Shown: positions 1-8,194, numbered from the stretch's first letter. The stretch is DNA of 44,107 nt from Anaerolineae bacterium (GCA_020433805.1 JAGRBZ010000018.1:1-44107), one strand, 5' to 3'. The notes: generated from the letters alone by a model not told the origin. Program-made: numbers and translations.

Positions 1-2
1 CT

Positions 3-386
3 ATACCGGAGACATTGTCCGAGGAGGCTATCGAAGAAAGCGGGCCACTTAAGATCAGCGAAATCAGTTCGCAAGCCTTGAAAGCCCGCCTCGATCAGGG
101 TGATGATCTGCTCGTGGTCGATATGCGCCAACCGTTTGAGTACCAATCGGGCCATATTCCAGGTGCAATTTCGATGTTCGTCCAGGATATTCCTGATCGC
201 GCCGATGAGTTGCCCAAGGATAAAGATATTGTTTTTCAATGCTGGTCGGGCAGTACCAGTTTGCAGGCGTGCGCTTACCTTTTAGAAAACGGATGGCCCG
301 CCGGACGCGTTGCCAGCCTCAGCGGCGGTATCGCCGGTTGGACTCAATCGCAAGGTGTTGACAGCCTGGTTAAAGGTGATACATAA
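3..386 (+). CDS. Rhodanese-like domain protein (5' end at or beyond window edge)
   Basis: This is a single rhodanese fold, a sulfurtransferase domain that passes sulfur through a persulfide on an active-site cysteine. Family landmarks are visible: VVDMRQPFEYQSGHIPGA near the N-terminus, the active-site loop CWSGSTS, and the closing GGIAGW. The loop keeps the cysteine, but the arginine usual in CRxGxRS is replaced by threonine. The frame is open to the left edge, so the protein may be longer, for example the last domain of a tandem rhodanese. A TTG at 15 with a weak GGAG before it is the only visible start. The stop overlaps the 3' end of the convergent hydrolase remnant by a few bases. The domain call is secure; substrate and full length are unknown. 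Confidence 0.85.
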   Translation: MPETLSEEAIEESGPLKISEISSQALKARLDQGDDLLVVDMRQPFEYQSGHIPGAISMFVQDIPDRADELPKDKDIVFQCWSGSTSLQACAYLLENGWPAGRVASLSGGIAGWTQSQGVDSLVKGDT

Positions 387-693
387 AGAGGTTATAAGGT
401 AAATCATTTTCACCATCGTAATAATGACTGCCTACAATCACCCAAATTTTTAGCCGAGCGGCAAGAGCGAATATTTGTTTTAAAGCATGTCGAAGCAATG
501 TCTCATTTTGCTCTTCGAACCGCTCAAAATCAACGCCGGCATATCCGCTCAAGCTGCTTTCCGAAAAATGGATCACATCAGCCCCTTTTTCCTTAGCCTT
601 GCGCATAAGCGTTACGATGTAAGATAGGTTTCCGCCAATATCTTTGCTCACCGGAAACTGACCGGTAGCGACAACCAATTCACGTTTCGACAA
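370..693 (-). pseudogene. Carbon-nitrogen hydrolase (nitrilase family) remnant, N-terminal third only
   Basis: The leftward frame reads like the beginning of a nitrilase/amidase. It has VVATGQFPVSKDIGGN, then GADVIHFSESSLSGY, which carries the family's catalytic glutamate, and then IWVIVGSHYYDGENDLPYN. It stops after about 107 residues, before the catalytic lysine and cysteine of the Glu-Lys-Cys triad, while intact members are about 260-300 residues. The truncation coincides with the 3' end of the rhodanese gene, as if a deletion or rearrangement joined them. The open frame extends to 807, but the extra residues do not look like family sequence. TTG at 693 is a plausible original start, without a clear ribosome site. 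It is not expected to be an active enzyme. Confidence 0.7.
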
Positions 694-860
694 ATGACTG
701 TACCCTAACCCTTTCTCTCTACGATGCGTACAGCACACGATTATAGCACCCCAAGCCAGAAGAAGACAACAATTTTTAATGTCACCCAGGCAGACGATTG
801 TTACCAACGGGCTTTACCACTTTCCATAAGAGTGATATAATGTTTTAAGGTTGGCAATAC

Positions 861-1000
861 TATGAGTTACGCAATTCAAGACCCTAAAGGTTTCCAAAGT
901 CACCTTTCAAACAAAATTCTGGGTCAATCGACCTTATAGGTTGTCCTAAAGTCGGTTTATAAACCTTTAGGGTCTGTTTTCTTCCAACTGCGTACTCGTA
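861..1000. mobile_element. MITE-like inverted-repeat element
   Basis: A perfect 14-bp inverted repeat, GACCCTAAAGGTTT at 880-893 and its complement at 961-974, lies inside a longer imperfect one. The left end TGAGTTACGCAATT and the complement of the right end CGAGTACGCAGTTGG are clearly related. The unit is about 140 bp, has no coding capacity, and is flanked by TA on both sides. TA flanks would suit a short non-autonomous element mobilised by an IS630/mariner-type transposase. That assignment is inference; the inverted repeats are seen directly. It fills most of the gap between the hydrolase remnant and the next gene. Confidence 0.5.
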
Positions 1001-1107
1001 AATATTATAGGATTGGAAATACGTTACTTCTCTTTTCACAACGGGAAGCAGACGGACAGACAATGGTTATTTAATTCTCGTTCTTAATCCCCCGAAAGAG
1101 GTTGCTC

Positions 1108-1809
1108 TTGAGCCGGACGCTGCAACTCTACCAATTACAGACAATTGATAGCGAGATCGATCAAACCCGACAAGAGTTGGCCCAGCTAGCGGCCCAGTTG
1201 GGAGAAAGTGACGATCTTAAACAGGCCAAAACCCGTATGGAAATCACCAGCCAAGAATTACGAAGGGCGCAAACTGTTATGCAAGATCTCGATCTAGAGC
1301 TTAAAAGCCTGGCGACAAAGACTTCCAACCAGGAAAAAAAGCTGTACAGCGGCAAAATGTCGAGCGCTAAAGAAGCGTCTAACCTGCAAGATGAAGTCAG
1401 TTCATTAAAACGCCGCCAGGCTGATCTGGAAGAGAATTTGCTGGAAGCGATGATGGTGGTTGAAGAGTCGGAAGAAGCCGTTGAAACGGCACAAACCCGG
1501 CTATCGAGCATCACCAGCCAGTGGTCCGCAGGTCAGGAAGAACTCCTGCAAGAACAGGATGCACTCAACCGTAGGCTGGCCGAGCTAAAAAGTCGCCGCC
1601 CGATTTTGGCCCAACCCATTAGCGAAAGCGATCTCAAGCTTTACGAGCAGATGCGTCCTAAAAAGGCCGGACGGGCTGTGGTAGCCGTTAAAGGCGATCT
1701 GTGCCAAGGATGCGGAATCGCCATGCCCAGTAATCATCTTCGCCGCGCACGCTCCGGCACCGAGATTTTGACCTGCCCTACTTGCGGGCGCATTCTCTAC
1801 GTTCCCTGA
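1108..1809 (+). CDS. C4-type zinc-ribbon protein with N-terminal coiled coil
   Basis: The protein is about 233 residues. Roughly residues 1-165 are strongly heptad-like and charged, indicating a long antiparallel coiled coil. The last 37 residues contain CQGCG and CPTCG, four cysteines for one zinc. This layout is the widespread DUF164/zf-RING_7 family, often annotated as a nucleic-acid-binding zinc-ribbon protein, with no firmly established reaction. TTG at 1108 is preferred over TTG at 1102 because AAAGAGG lies six bases before it. The next gene begins 10 bp after the stop and its ribosome site overlaps this stop, so the two are probably cotranscribed. Confidence 0.85.
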   Translation: MSRTLQLYQLQTIDSEIDQTRQELAQLAAQLGESDDLKQAKTRMEITSQELRRAQTVMQDLDLELKSLATKTSNQEKKLYSGKMSSAKEASNLQDEVSSLKRRQADLEENLLEAMMVVEESEEAVETAQTRLSSITSQWSAGQEELLQEQDALNRRLAELKSRRPILAQPISESDLKLYEQMRPKKAGRAVVAVKGDLCQGCGIAMPSNHLRRARSGTEILTCPTCGRILYVP

Positions 1810-1819
1810 GGAGACCACG

Positions 1820-2761
1820 ATGACAAGTTTTGAGGTACAAGTTAATCTCGATAATACTACCTACCAAACCGCCGCGCAGCGCGCCACGGGAGAGGGAAAA
1901 TCGTTAGGGCAGATTGTTGCAGAATTTTTGGTGCAGTATGCCGATGGAGCAAAAGGCGGGACCTTAACCACCTACACGGTCCAGCGGGGTGACACCTTGG
2001 GGCGTATCGCTGCCAAATTTTACAACGATGCCCGTAAATATCCTATTATTGCCCGGGCCAACAACATTTCTAACCCAAGCCGTATCTGGATTGGTCAGGT
2101 CCTGGTTATTCCGGCTCTAACGACTAGCCCAACACCCTCACCCATTCCGACGCCCACACCACCACCGCCCATTCCGACGCCCACGCCACCGACGCCCACA
2201 CCACCGACGCCCACGCCACCGACGCCAGCACCTCTGCCGACTCCGATACCGGGCGGTAAACCGGCAAAACCGTCAATCCGCTGGGTGGGTTCACCTAACT
2301 TTAACAATCGCCGCCGTCCTGATGATATTACGGCGGTGGTTATTCATTCTACGGCCAACAGTTCGTTAAGCGGCGTCATTAGCTGGTTTAACAACCCCAG
2401 CGCCCAGGTTAGCGCCCACTACTCTATTGGCAAAGATGGTGAGATTGTACAGCACGTTCAAGATATACACCGTGCCTGGCACGCCGGTCGCAGTATTTGG
2501 AAAGGGCGAGACGGCTGCAACGATTATGCGCTCGGCATAGAGTTAGTCAATCTTAACGATGGTCGCGATCCCTACCCGGAAGCGCAGCATCAGGCCAACC
2601 TCGCCCTGTGTGCTTATCTGCTCGACAAATACAATATTAGTACTAACGACATTATGGGGCATCTCGATATCGCTATCCCGCCTGGTCGCAAATCAGACCC
2701 GCGTGGCTATGATCTCGATCGGTTGCGGCGTGAAGTGTCAGCGCTTTTGGGACGCTCGTAG
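1820..2761 (+). CDS. LysM / N-acetylmuramoyl-L-alanine amidase (Amidase_2) with RHH-like N-terminus
   Basis: This peptidoglycan-cutting enzyme is expected to cleave the bond between N-acetylmuramic acid and L-alanine. A LysM cell-wall-binding domain spans residues 51-97 (YTVQRGDTLGRIAAKF through GQVLVIP). A Pro/Thr linker runs from about 102 to 146. The Amidase_2 domain occupies about 155-305, with zinc ligands H176 (VVIHST), H281 (MGHLDI) and D293 (KSDP). The N-terminus lacks a signal peptide. Residues 4-40 instead look like a ribbon-helix-helix antitoxin-type segment (a strand, then AAQRATGEGKSLGQIVAEFL). Export therefore needs another route, or the enzyme is released by lysis. The start is supported by GAGGAG six bases before ATG. 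Confidence 0.85.
   Translation: MTSFEVQVNLDNTTYQTAAQRATGEGKSLGQIVAEFLVQYADGAKGGTLTTYTVQRGDTLGRIAAKFYNDARKYPIIARANNISNPSRIWIGQVLVIPALTTSPTPSPIPTPTPPPPIPTPTPPTPTPPTPTPPTPAPLPTPIPGGKPAKPSIRWVGSPNFNNRRRPDDITAVVIHSTANSSLSGVISWFNNPSAQVSAHYSIGKDGEIVQHVQDIHRAWHAGRSIWKGRDGCNDYALGIELVNLNDGRDPYPEAQHQANLALCAYLLDKYNISTNDIMGHLDIAIPPGRKSDPRGYDLDRLRREVSALLGRS
2174..2232 (+). repeat. 15-bp tandem repeat in the LysM/amidase linker
   Basis: Four near-identical copies of a CCGACGCCCAC(A/G)CCA unit follow one another with a 15-bp period, and a related copy lies at 2147. They encode the PTPTP-rich linker between the LysM and amidase domains. Such units can change copy number by slippage, which would alter linker length without breaking the frame. 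Confidence 0.75.
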
Positions 2762-2771
2762 CACTGCCGAA

Positions 2772-4463
2772 TTATCCGCGCAGCGTCGTCGCCAACAGAG
2801 ACGGCAGTTTTACCAATGACGGCGATGCTTGAACCTCTGCAAATTTCTTAAAAAATGAGTACCCGTGTTGAAACGTTACCACAAACGGATCGGGCCATGG
2901 GTTAAAATTTCCGCGCACGACTGCTTTGTGTGGATGGGGCAACATCAACACATTGTTGACTATTCCACAGCCCGATTGAATATCTGACGAATCGTGGCCC
3001 GGATAGCCGCCCCAGGGCGTCGCCATGAGAAAATAGGCAAAGCCCGGCGCTTGATTGACAACGACCGAGCCATAGCGCAATTTGTCCACCGCTCGCTCAA
3101 CCGCCGCTGCAATCGTCGGATCACGCATCGAAACGGGATGCACCACCAGCGTAGCAATAAGCGTTCCCCACAGCGTCTCATTAGCAAATTCCACGGCTCG
3201 ATCAACAAATTGCTCGATGCTGTTGGCCTCGATGGCTGTTTCTGCCATCAGGCTGCAAAATGGCTCTTGGCGAAAACAGATATCTTGGCGATTATCAGGA
3301 TCGACATCGGGTATAATCGTCCAAGGCAAATGACCTTCCGGAGCGTTGCCATACGGCTGAGCTTCGGGATGAACAGCAAGAAATGTTTCATACAAATCTG
3401 TCGCGCCCGGATAGTAGGCCCGACGTGTTGGGGTTTGAGCTAATACGCGACCAATAGCCTGGGTAAGCGCTACCCGTTTATCCCAACCATGCCACTGGAT
3501 GAGTACTCTAGGCGTCAGGCAACCAAAGGCGCTGTTAAAGACAAACCAGGAAGCAATCCGGCGAGCCTGAATATTGATGTCCGCTGCACGCCACGGCCCC
3601 GGTACAATGATAAGCGGCGAGATATTGCCTAACTCAGCCGTTATGGGTTTATGCAGCCGGGGGCTACCCTGGCTTTTTCGATCATCTGCCGCTTGACCCT
3701 CACCAAAAACAATCGACTCGTAGGTCTTTCGAGAACCCGTCATATGAATAGCGTCGATAGCCGGATGATGGCAAAGCTGGTCGCCCACCTCAGCTCCGCC
3801 ATGCACAAGGGCAAGAAATCCACGCTTAATCAAGGCCCGAAAGCCCTGTTCGATTAGCGGTCCCAGGTAATCATTGACCGGGTTCGGCTTCAGCACCACA
3901 ACGTAGCCCTCGACAAATAATTTGTATAAAAAGTCGCCGGGAATCAGCGACGAATTATTGCCGGCGCCTAACACCAATACCACCTTACCCTGCCGATTTT
4001 GCTGTTGATAAAATGAGGCTTGATCACGCATGAGGTCAGTTTGGGTCACCCCCGACTCCAGCCAAACATCGCCGCTAACGCCAGGCAGCATCAACCTATC
4101 GATTAAAGTTTGGGGAAAGACCCGGGCCACGACCTGCCCATCCGACCGCGTGGTAATTGGTCCCGGCACTTGAGGGCGACCACTCCGGCGAATATCCATG
4201 AGGGACTGGCGGAGGAGGCGTACCTGCCGATAAATGGTAGCGACGGCCAACCACTCTTCTCCTTCGCCAAACGACCGAGGCGAAAGCCCTTTAGCGCGTG
4301 TGCTGGTCAGCACCCAACGGTCAGCCACTGTCTGCATATCACGCTCTATCTCGATCAAAATAGCGATGCGCTCCGTTACAGACAGCGTTGCCCAGCTCTC
4401 TTTGTGGCTCGCTACTTTCTGCACAGCATCATCTATTGCCGTGGATGTTGTGGTTGTGGTCAC
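2772..4463 (-). CDS. Aldehyde dehydrogenase family protein
   Basis: The 563-residue protein belongs to the NAD(P)-dependent aldehyde dehydrogenase superfamily, which oxidises aldehydes to acids or acyl derivatives. Visible landmarks are VVLKPNP (cofactor-binding lysine 192), IHMTGS near 240, the catalytic glutamate in PITAELGNISP (E277), and the nucleophile in SAFGCLTPRV (C315). It is longer than usual (about 480-500), with a divergent N-terminal 100 residues and a C-terminal tail, so the substrate cannot be named. GTG is the start, with GAGG about 11 bases upstream. The gene converges on the LysM/amidase gene with a 10-bp gap and no obvious shared terminator. A TTGACG/TAAACA promoter lies upstream. 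Confidence 0.85.
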   Translation of the reverse strand: MTTTTTSTAIDDAVQKVASHKESWATLSVTERIAILIEIERDMQTVADRWVLTSTRAKGLSPRSFGEGEEWLAVATIYRQVRLLRQSLMDIRRSGRPQVPGPITTRSDGQVVARVFPQTLIDRLMLPGVSGDVWLESGVTQTDLMRDQASFYQQQNRQGKVVLVLGAGNNSSLIPGDFLYKLFVEGYVVVLKPNPVNDYLGPLIEQGFRALIKRGFLALVHGGAEVGDQLCHHPAIDAIHMTGSRKTYESIVFGEGQAADDRKSQGSPRLHKPITAELGNISPLIIVPGPWRAADINIQARRIASWFVFNSAFGCLTPRVLIQWHGWDKRVALTQAIGRVLAQTPTRRAYYPGATDLYETFLAVHPEAQPYGNAPEGHLPWTIIPDVDPDNRQDICFRQEPFCSLMAETAIEANSIEQFVDRAVEFANETLWGTLIATLVVHPVSMRDPTIAAAVERAVDKLRYGSVVVNQAPGFAYFLMATPWGGYPGHDSSDIQSGCGIVNNVLMLPHPHKAVVRGNFNPWPDPFVVTFQHGYSFFKKFAEVQASPSLVKLPSLLATTLRG

Positions 4464-4490
4464 GCTCAGGTTTACCTCGTAAAGAGAAAG

Positions 4491-4519
4491 TGTTTAACAG
4501 AAATCCATCATTTCGTCAA
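4491..4519 (-). promoter_or_regulatory. Candidate sigma-70 promoter for the aldehyde dehydrogenase gene
   Basis: On the minus strand TTGACG (4519-4514) is followed after 17 bases by TAAACA (4496-4491). The -35 is close to consensus and the -10 is poor. Position and spacing suit transcription of the leftward gene starting at 4463. Confidence 0.35.
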
Positions 4520-4734
4520 TTTTAGGTGGGATAGTATAGTACTACCGGAGGATCTTTTAGGCCTGCATACATCGTGTAAAGATACCGGTGTATCTCATCA
4601 TACTCCGTAATCCTTACCGTGTCGAAACCGAGGTTAAAGGAGGATAATATTAGCAGAAAACGTCTACTGGAGTGATAAAGCACCGTTCCAGGTATCAACA
4701 CCTAAACAAATATGTGCTGTCTCTCCTGATTTTG
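4520..4734. other. Non-coding stretch with no supported gene
   Basis: No open frame of convincing length was found. AAAGGAGG at 4635-4642 resembles a ribosome site, but no standard start codon follows within range and the frames close within a few codons. A small GATAC/GTATC hairpin sits near 4575-4590. Nothing else was recognised. Confidence 0.4.
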
Positions 4735-4782
4735 CTATAAAAAGTACAAGAAGCAAGTATCTTCTCACGATACTTGCTTCTT
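4735..4782 (-). terminator. Rho-independent terminator of the small membrane protein gene
   Basis: A perfect 14-bp stem (4748-4761 with 4769-4782) has a 7-base loop. On the minus strand it is followed by GTACTTTTTATAG. It lies 25 bp beyond the stop of the leftward gene ending at 4807 and isolates that gene from the aldehyde dehydrogenase. Confidence 0.85.
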
Positions 4783-4806
4783 AATAGTAGCTACACTTTA
4801 TTTTCT

Positions 4807-5010
4807 CTACCAGGCCAGGGCGACACTATCCATAAATTCTGAATAAATCCAGCACGAGCCTAAAATGAACCAAAACATGAGGAACAGACTTATACAACCC
4901 CCAACTCCCGGTTTAGGAGGAGGTGGCGGTTCTGATGAGAACGTCGTTTCTTGCTTCACATAAATTGTATCGCTTGGGAACTTATCAATATCAAATTTCG
5001 TCGTACTCAC
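4807..5010 (-). CDS. Small proline-rich single-pass membrane protein, unknown function
   Basis: I do not recognise a family. The 67-residue product has a polar N-terminus (MSTTKFDIDKFPSDTIYVKQ), a run of five prolines at about residues 29-33, and one hydrophobic segment near residues 39-58 (LFLMFWFILGSCWIY). It ends in a short acidic and aromatic tail. Evidence that it is real is unusually good for its size: AGGAGG stands exactly five bases before the GTG start, a TTTACA/TAATAA promoter lies upstream, and a perfect hairpin terminator follows. It therefore appears to be a complete single-gene unit. A membrane-anchored role is inferred from the hydrophobic segment only. Confidence 0.75.
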   Translation of the reverse strand: MSTTKFDIDKFPSDTIYVKQETTFSSEPPPPPKPGVGGCISLFLMFWFILGSCWIYSEFMDSVALAW

Positions 5011-5037
5011 AATTACCTCCTCTTCAGAAAAACCTCA

Positions 5038-5066
5038 TTATTAACGGTACTGCAAACGACTGTAAA
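5038..5066 (-). promoter_or_regulatory. Candidate promoter of the small membrane protein gene
   Basis: On the minus strand TTTACA (5066-5061) and TAATAA (5043-5038) are separated by 17 bases. They sit 28 bp before the GTG start at 5010, leaving room for the strong AGGAGG ribosome site. Confidence 0.5.
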
Positions 5067-5188
5067 CGCTTATTAAGCTCATTGTACGATAAAGCAAGCA
5101 ACTATACGTGACAGAAATGTGGCTTTATCCCCTTAAAAGGATGACAAATACACGCCATAAAACTGACATTTGTGCCGTTATATTCAGT

Positions 5189-5217
5189 TTGATCAAATAC
5201 CATCAAATCGCTACAAT
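5189..5217 (+). promoter_or_regulatory. Sigma-70-type promoter for the molybdopterin-binding/G5 operon
   Basis: TTGATC (5189-5194) and TACAAT (5212-5217) are separated by 17 bases, close to consensus. Transcription would start near 5224, giving a leader of about 35 nt before the ATG at 5259. This also argues against the upstream in-frame start at 5223. Confidence 0.55.
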
Positions 5218-5258
5218 CATTTTTGTTTTATGTCAGTAAAGGGAATGAGGTCGCTACA

Positions 5259-6236
5259 ATGAAAGTTGTGAAGGTATCCCCTACAGAGGCACACGGTCAC
5301 ATACTTGTTCATAATCAGATTGGGCCAGATGGCCGGCGGGTGCTGCGCAAAGGAACGAAGATAACCAAAGAAGCATGCGCTACTCTTCAGGCATTGGGCT
5401 TAGCAGAAGTATACGTAGCAATATTCGATGAAGAGGATATTCACGAAGATGACGCGGCGCGACGATTGGGTGCGTTAATGCAGGGTCACGGCTTGGGCTT
5501 ATCAAACGCGACCACAGGGCGCATCAATTTAATTGCTGAACGGGCCGGTATCTTGAAGGTCGATGTCGAGGCACTGTTAACATTTAATGACCGACCATCT
5601 ATCACCTTGGCGACAGCCTTAAACCAGACACCGGTACAACCAAAAAAGGTGGTGGGTACTATCAAAATCATTCCTTACAGTGTCCCTCGGACCGAACTAG
5701 AAGCGGTCGAAGCTTTTTTAAGTAGTCGCCAGCCTGTGATTAAGGTTGAACCGTTTACGGTGCAAAGAGCATTGTTGATAACCACCGGCAGTGAAGCGGC
5801 ACGGGATAAAGTAACCGGCAGCTTTACCGGCTCGCTACGAGAGCGTTTGAAAGAATTTGGAACAGAACTAACCGAAGGTCCCTACGTAGCTGAAGACGAG
5901 CAGGCTATTTGCGCAGCGATTACTGCGGCTCTAAACAGCGAAGCCCAGATGATACTCATTGCTGGGGAAACGTCGATTATGGATAGGGACGATATCACAC
6001 CCCGTGCTATTAAGGCAGCCGGGGGAGACATCATCCACCACGGTGTGCCTGTTGAACCCGGCAATCTGTTTTTGTTGGCTTATTATGATGATATACCGAT
6101 TGTCGGTGCGCCCGGTTGCGCCCGCAGCCCCAGTTATAACGTCATCGACATGGCTTTGCCGCGTTTAGCTGCCGGAGAAAAACTTACGCGCCGCGACTTG
6201 GTGGCGTGGGGGCACGGGGGATATCTTAAGGCCTAA
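5259..6236 (+). CDS. Molybdopterin-binding (MoCF_biosynth-like) protein
   Basis: The C-terminal half (about residues 160-300) carries the MoCF_biosynth/MogA-MoeA-type fold: ALLITTGSEA, then LIAGETSIMDRDDITPRAI, then HHGVPVEPGNL and GAPGCARSPSYN. It matches stand-alone molybdopterin-binding proteins often found near molybdenum-hydroxylase genes; the exact reaction is not known to me. The N-terminal part resembles the small domain that precedes this fold (MKVVKVSPTEAHGHILVHNQ through RRVLRKGTKI). ATG at 5259 is chosen over 5223 because GAGG precedes it and the promoter places the transcript start at about 5224. Its stop overlaps the next ATG by one base (TAATG), so translation is probably coupled to the G5 lipoprotein, although no functional link is obvious. 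Confidence 0.75.
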   Translation: MKVVKVSPTEAHGHILVHNQIGPDGRRVLRKGTKITKEACATLQALGLAEVYVAIFDEEDIHEDDAARRLGALMQGHGLGLSNATTGRINLIAERAGILKVDVEALLTFNDRPSITLATALNQTPVQPKKVVGTIKIIPYSVPRTELEAVEAFLSSRQPVIKVEPFTVQRALLITTGSEAARDKVTGSFTGSLRERLKEFGTELTEGPYVAEDEQAICAAITAALNSEAQMILIAGETSIMDRDDITPRAIKAAGGDIIHHGVPVEPGNLFLLAYYDDIPIVGAPGCARSPSYNVIDMALPRLAAGEKLTRRDLVAWGHGGYLKA

Positions 6237-8194
6237 TGAATTTATCGAATGCTGCTTTTACCCAAAAAGGTTGGTTTTTTCTTTTAGGACTGGCCCTGCT
6301 GCTGGCAAACGCCTGTCAATCTCAGCCCAAACAGGTCACAATTGAAGTCGATGGTTCAACCGAGCAAGTGTCAACAGAAGCCTCTACGGTGCGCGAGGTA
6401 TTGGAGCAGGCTAAGGTTGAATTGGGGGCGCTCGATCGCGTATCGCCCGATTTGTATGCCAACATCAAGTCTGATACCACGATTGTAGTGGTGCGGGTAA
6501 CGGAAGACATAGAGATCGAGCAAGAGATTGTTCCGTTCGAACAGCAAACCGTGGTCAACGAGGCGCTACCAAAAGGGGAAACGCGATTGGCCCAGTTGGG
6601 CGTCAATGGGAGAGAGGAAATCTCCATTCGGGTAGTGTATGAAGATGGTGAGGAGATTAGCCGAATGGAGATAGCTCGAACCGTGGTTGAGCCACCGATA
6701 CCGGAGATTTTGGTGGTTGGGCCGCAAGACAGCCTGCCGCCGGTGCCAATCGACGGTACTATTGCTTATATGTCGAACGATAATGCCTGGCTAGTGCGCA
6801 ACAGCAGTAACAGTCGCCGTGCGCTCACTACTGACAGTGATTTAGACGGTCGCGTCTTTAGTCTATCGCCTGACGGACGACGGTTACTCTACACGACAGC
6901 TCTCACTAACGAGATCGAACTGCCGCTTAATGAGTTGTGGCTAGCTTCAACCACTATTGTAGGCGAAAAACCGATTACTCTGGGCGTGCAAGGTATACTG
7001 CACGCTGAATGGTCGCCGGTTCTAACTGACGCTCGCATAGCCTACAGTACAGCCGAACGCACGCCTAATCCACCCGGCTGGCGGGCCAATAATGATCTAT
7101 GGCTACTGGTTCCGCCGGACTTTAGCGTAACAGAAGATGAGCGTGATGATACCTCTCGACCTGAACCGATCGAAATTTTGCCGGCTAACACGCAGGGATT
7201 GTATCCGTGGTGGGGAACTACATTTGTTTGGTCGCCGGACGGAAGCAAAATGGCATACGCCAGGGCCGACCAAATTGGGGTAATCGATCTTGAAACTGAA
7301 GTTAATGAACCCAACGATCGAATTACGCCTCTGCTCGATTTTTCACCGCTGGATACATTCAGCGATTGGGTTTGGGTACCTGGTATCAGTTGGTCGACGG
7401 ATGGGCAGTTTCTTGCCGCTACCGTACATGGCCCCCCTGCGGCTTCGGAGTCCGCAGAAGAAAGTCAGGTTTTTGATTTGTGGTTGCTAAGCATCGACGG
7501 TACGATTTCTGCCAAAGTAGCCGAACGAGTTGGTATGTGGTCGAACCCGATGTGGGGGGGCGCAGGCATTGCCTATGGAGAAGCCCTAACGCCGCTCCAG
7601 TCGGTTAACAGCCGCTACCGTATTATGACCGTTGATCGCGACGGAAGCGACCGCCGTCAGATATTTCCTTTTAACGAAGAGATCGGGGTTCAAATACCAG
7701 AACTGGCTTGGTCACCGGATAATGAAAATTTGTTATTCACCTACAACGGTAATCTCTTTATTACCAGTCGTCAGGGGGGTTTACCTCGACAAATCACTAC
7801 CGATGGACAAGTTACTCATCCACGTTGGTCTATTAATGAACCTGTGGTGATAACTGCGACGCTGCCACTAACCGCTACGCCATCACTAACCGTCACGGTG
7901 TCGCCTACTGCCACCATCGACAATACGGCGGTCAGCACCGCTACCCCAGCCATCACCATCACCCGAACTCCGCGCCAAAGTCCAACACTCTCTCCATCTG
8001 TTACGCGTACTTCTTCCTCTACACCCCGCTCTACCGCGACAAACCCAGCTACCGCTACTCCGCGTCAAACAAACACAGTCACAACTACGCCATCACCCCG
8101 TCCCACCGCAACTGAGTCTGCATCGGCTACAGCCCAGCCTAATTCTCCCATTATTCCCCCTCTGTTGACGCCTACTCTGACGATTACGCCGTAG
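6236..8194 (+). CDS. Lipoprotein with DUF348/G5 domains and a TolB-like beta-propeller
   Basis: A lipoprotein signal ends in LLLANAC with the lipidated cysteine at residue 27. Residues about 33-88 form a DUF348 ubiquitin-like unit (VTIEVDGSTEQVSTEASTVREVL). Residues about 90-165 form a G5 domain (IEQEIVPFEQQTVVNEALPKG through RMEIARTVVEPP), a module seen in cell-wall and Rpf-like proteins. Residues about 175-545 contain repeated WSPDG/WSTDG/SPDGRRL signatures, the blades of a PD40/TolB-type propeller. The last 100 residues are Ser/Thr/Pro-rich and probably an extended or modified tail. The protein should sit on the outer face of the membrane and bind wall polymer and protein partners. It is translationally coupled to the preceding gene. 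Confidence 0.8.
   Translation: MNLSNAAFTQKGWFFLLGLALLLANACQSQPKQVTIEVDGSTEQVSTEASTVREVLEQAKVELGALDRVSPDLYANIKSDTTIVVVRVTEDIEIEQEIVPFEQQTVVNEALPKGETRLAQLGVNGREEISIRVVYEDGEEISRMEIARTVVEPPIPEILVVGPQDSLPPVPIDGTIAYMSNDNAWLVRNSSNSRRALTTDSDLDGRVFSLSPDGRRLLYTTALTNEIELPLNELWLASTTIVGEKPITLGVQGILHAEWSPVLTDARIAYSTAERTPNPPGWRANNDLWLLVPPDFSVTEDERDDTSRPEPIEILPANTQGLYPWWGTTFVWSPDGSKMAYARADQIGVIDLETEVNEPNDRITPLLDFSPLDTFSDWVWVPGISWSTDGQFLAATVHGPPAASESAEESQVFDLWLLSIDGTISAKVAERVGMWSNPMWGGAGIAYGEALTPLQSVNSRYRIMTVDRDGSDRRQIFPFNEEIGVQIPELAWSPDNENLLFTYNGNLFITSRQGGLPRQITTDGQVTHPRWSINEPVVITATLPLTATPSLTVTVSPTATIDNTAVSTATPAITITRTPRQSPTLSPSVTRTSSSTPRSTATNPATATPRQTNTVTTTPSPRPTATESASATAQPNSPIIPPLLTPTLTITP

Noticed and set aside
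370..807. Full 145-residue frame on the minus strand as an intact gene
   Set aside because: The first 38 residues are Cys-rich and not family-like, and the catalytic Lys and Cys are missing, so only the remnant part is listed.
2095..2307. Glycine/valine-rich minus-strand frame
   Set aside because: It is the shadow of the Pro/Thr tandem repeat in the LysM/amidase gene.
4635..4700. AAAGGAGG ribosome-like site as evidence for a hidden gene
   Set aside because: No standard start codon stands at the right distance and the frames close within a few codons.
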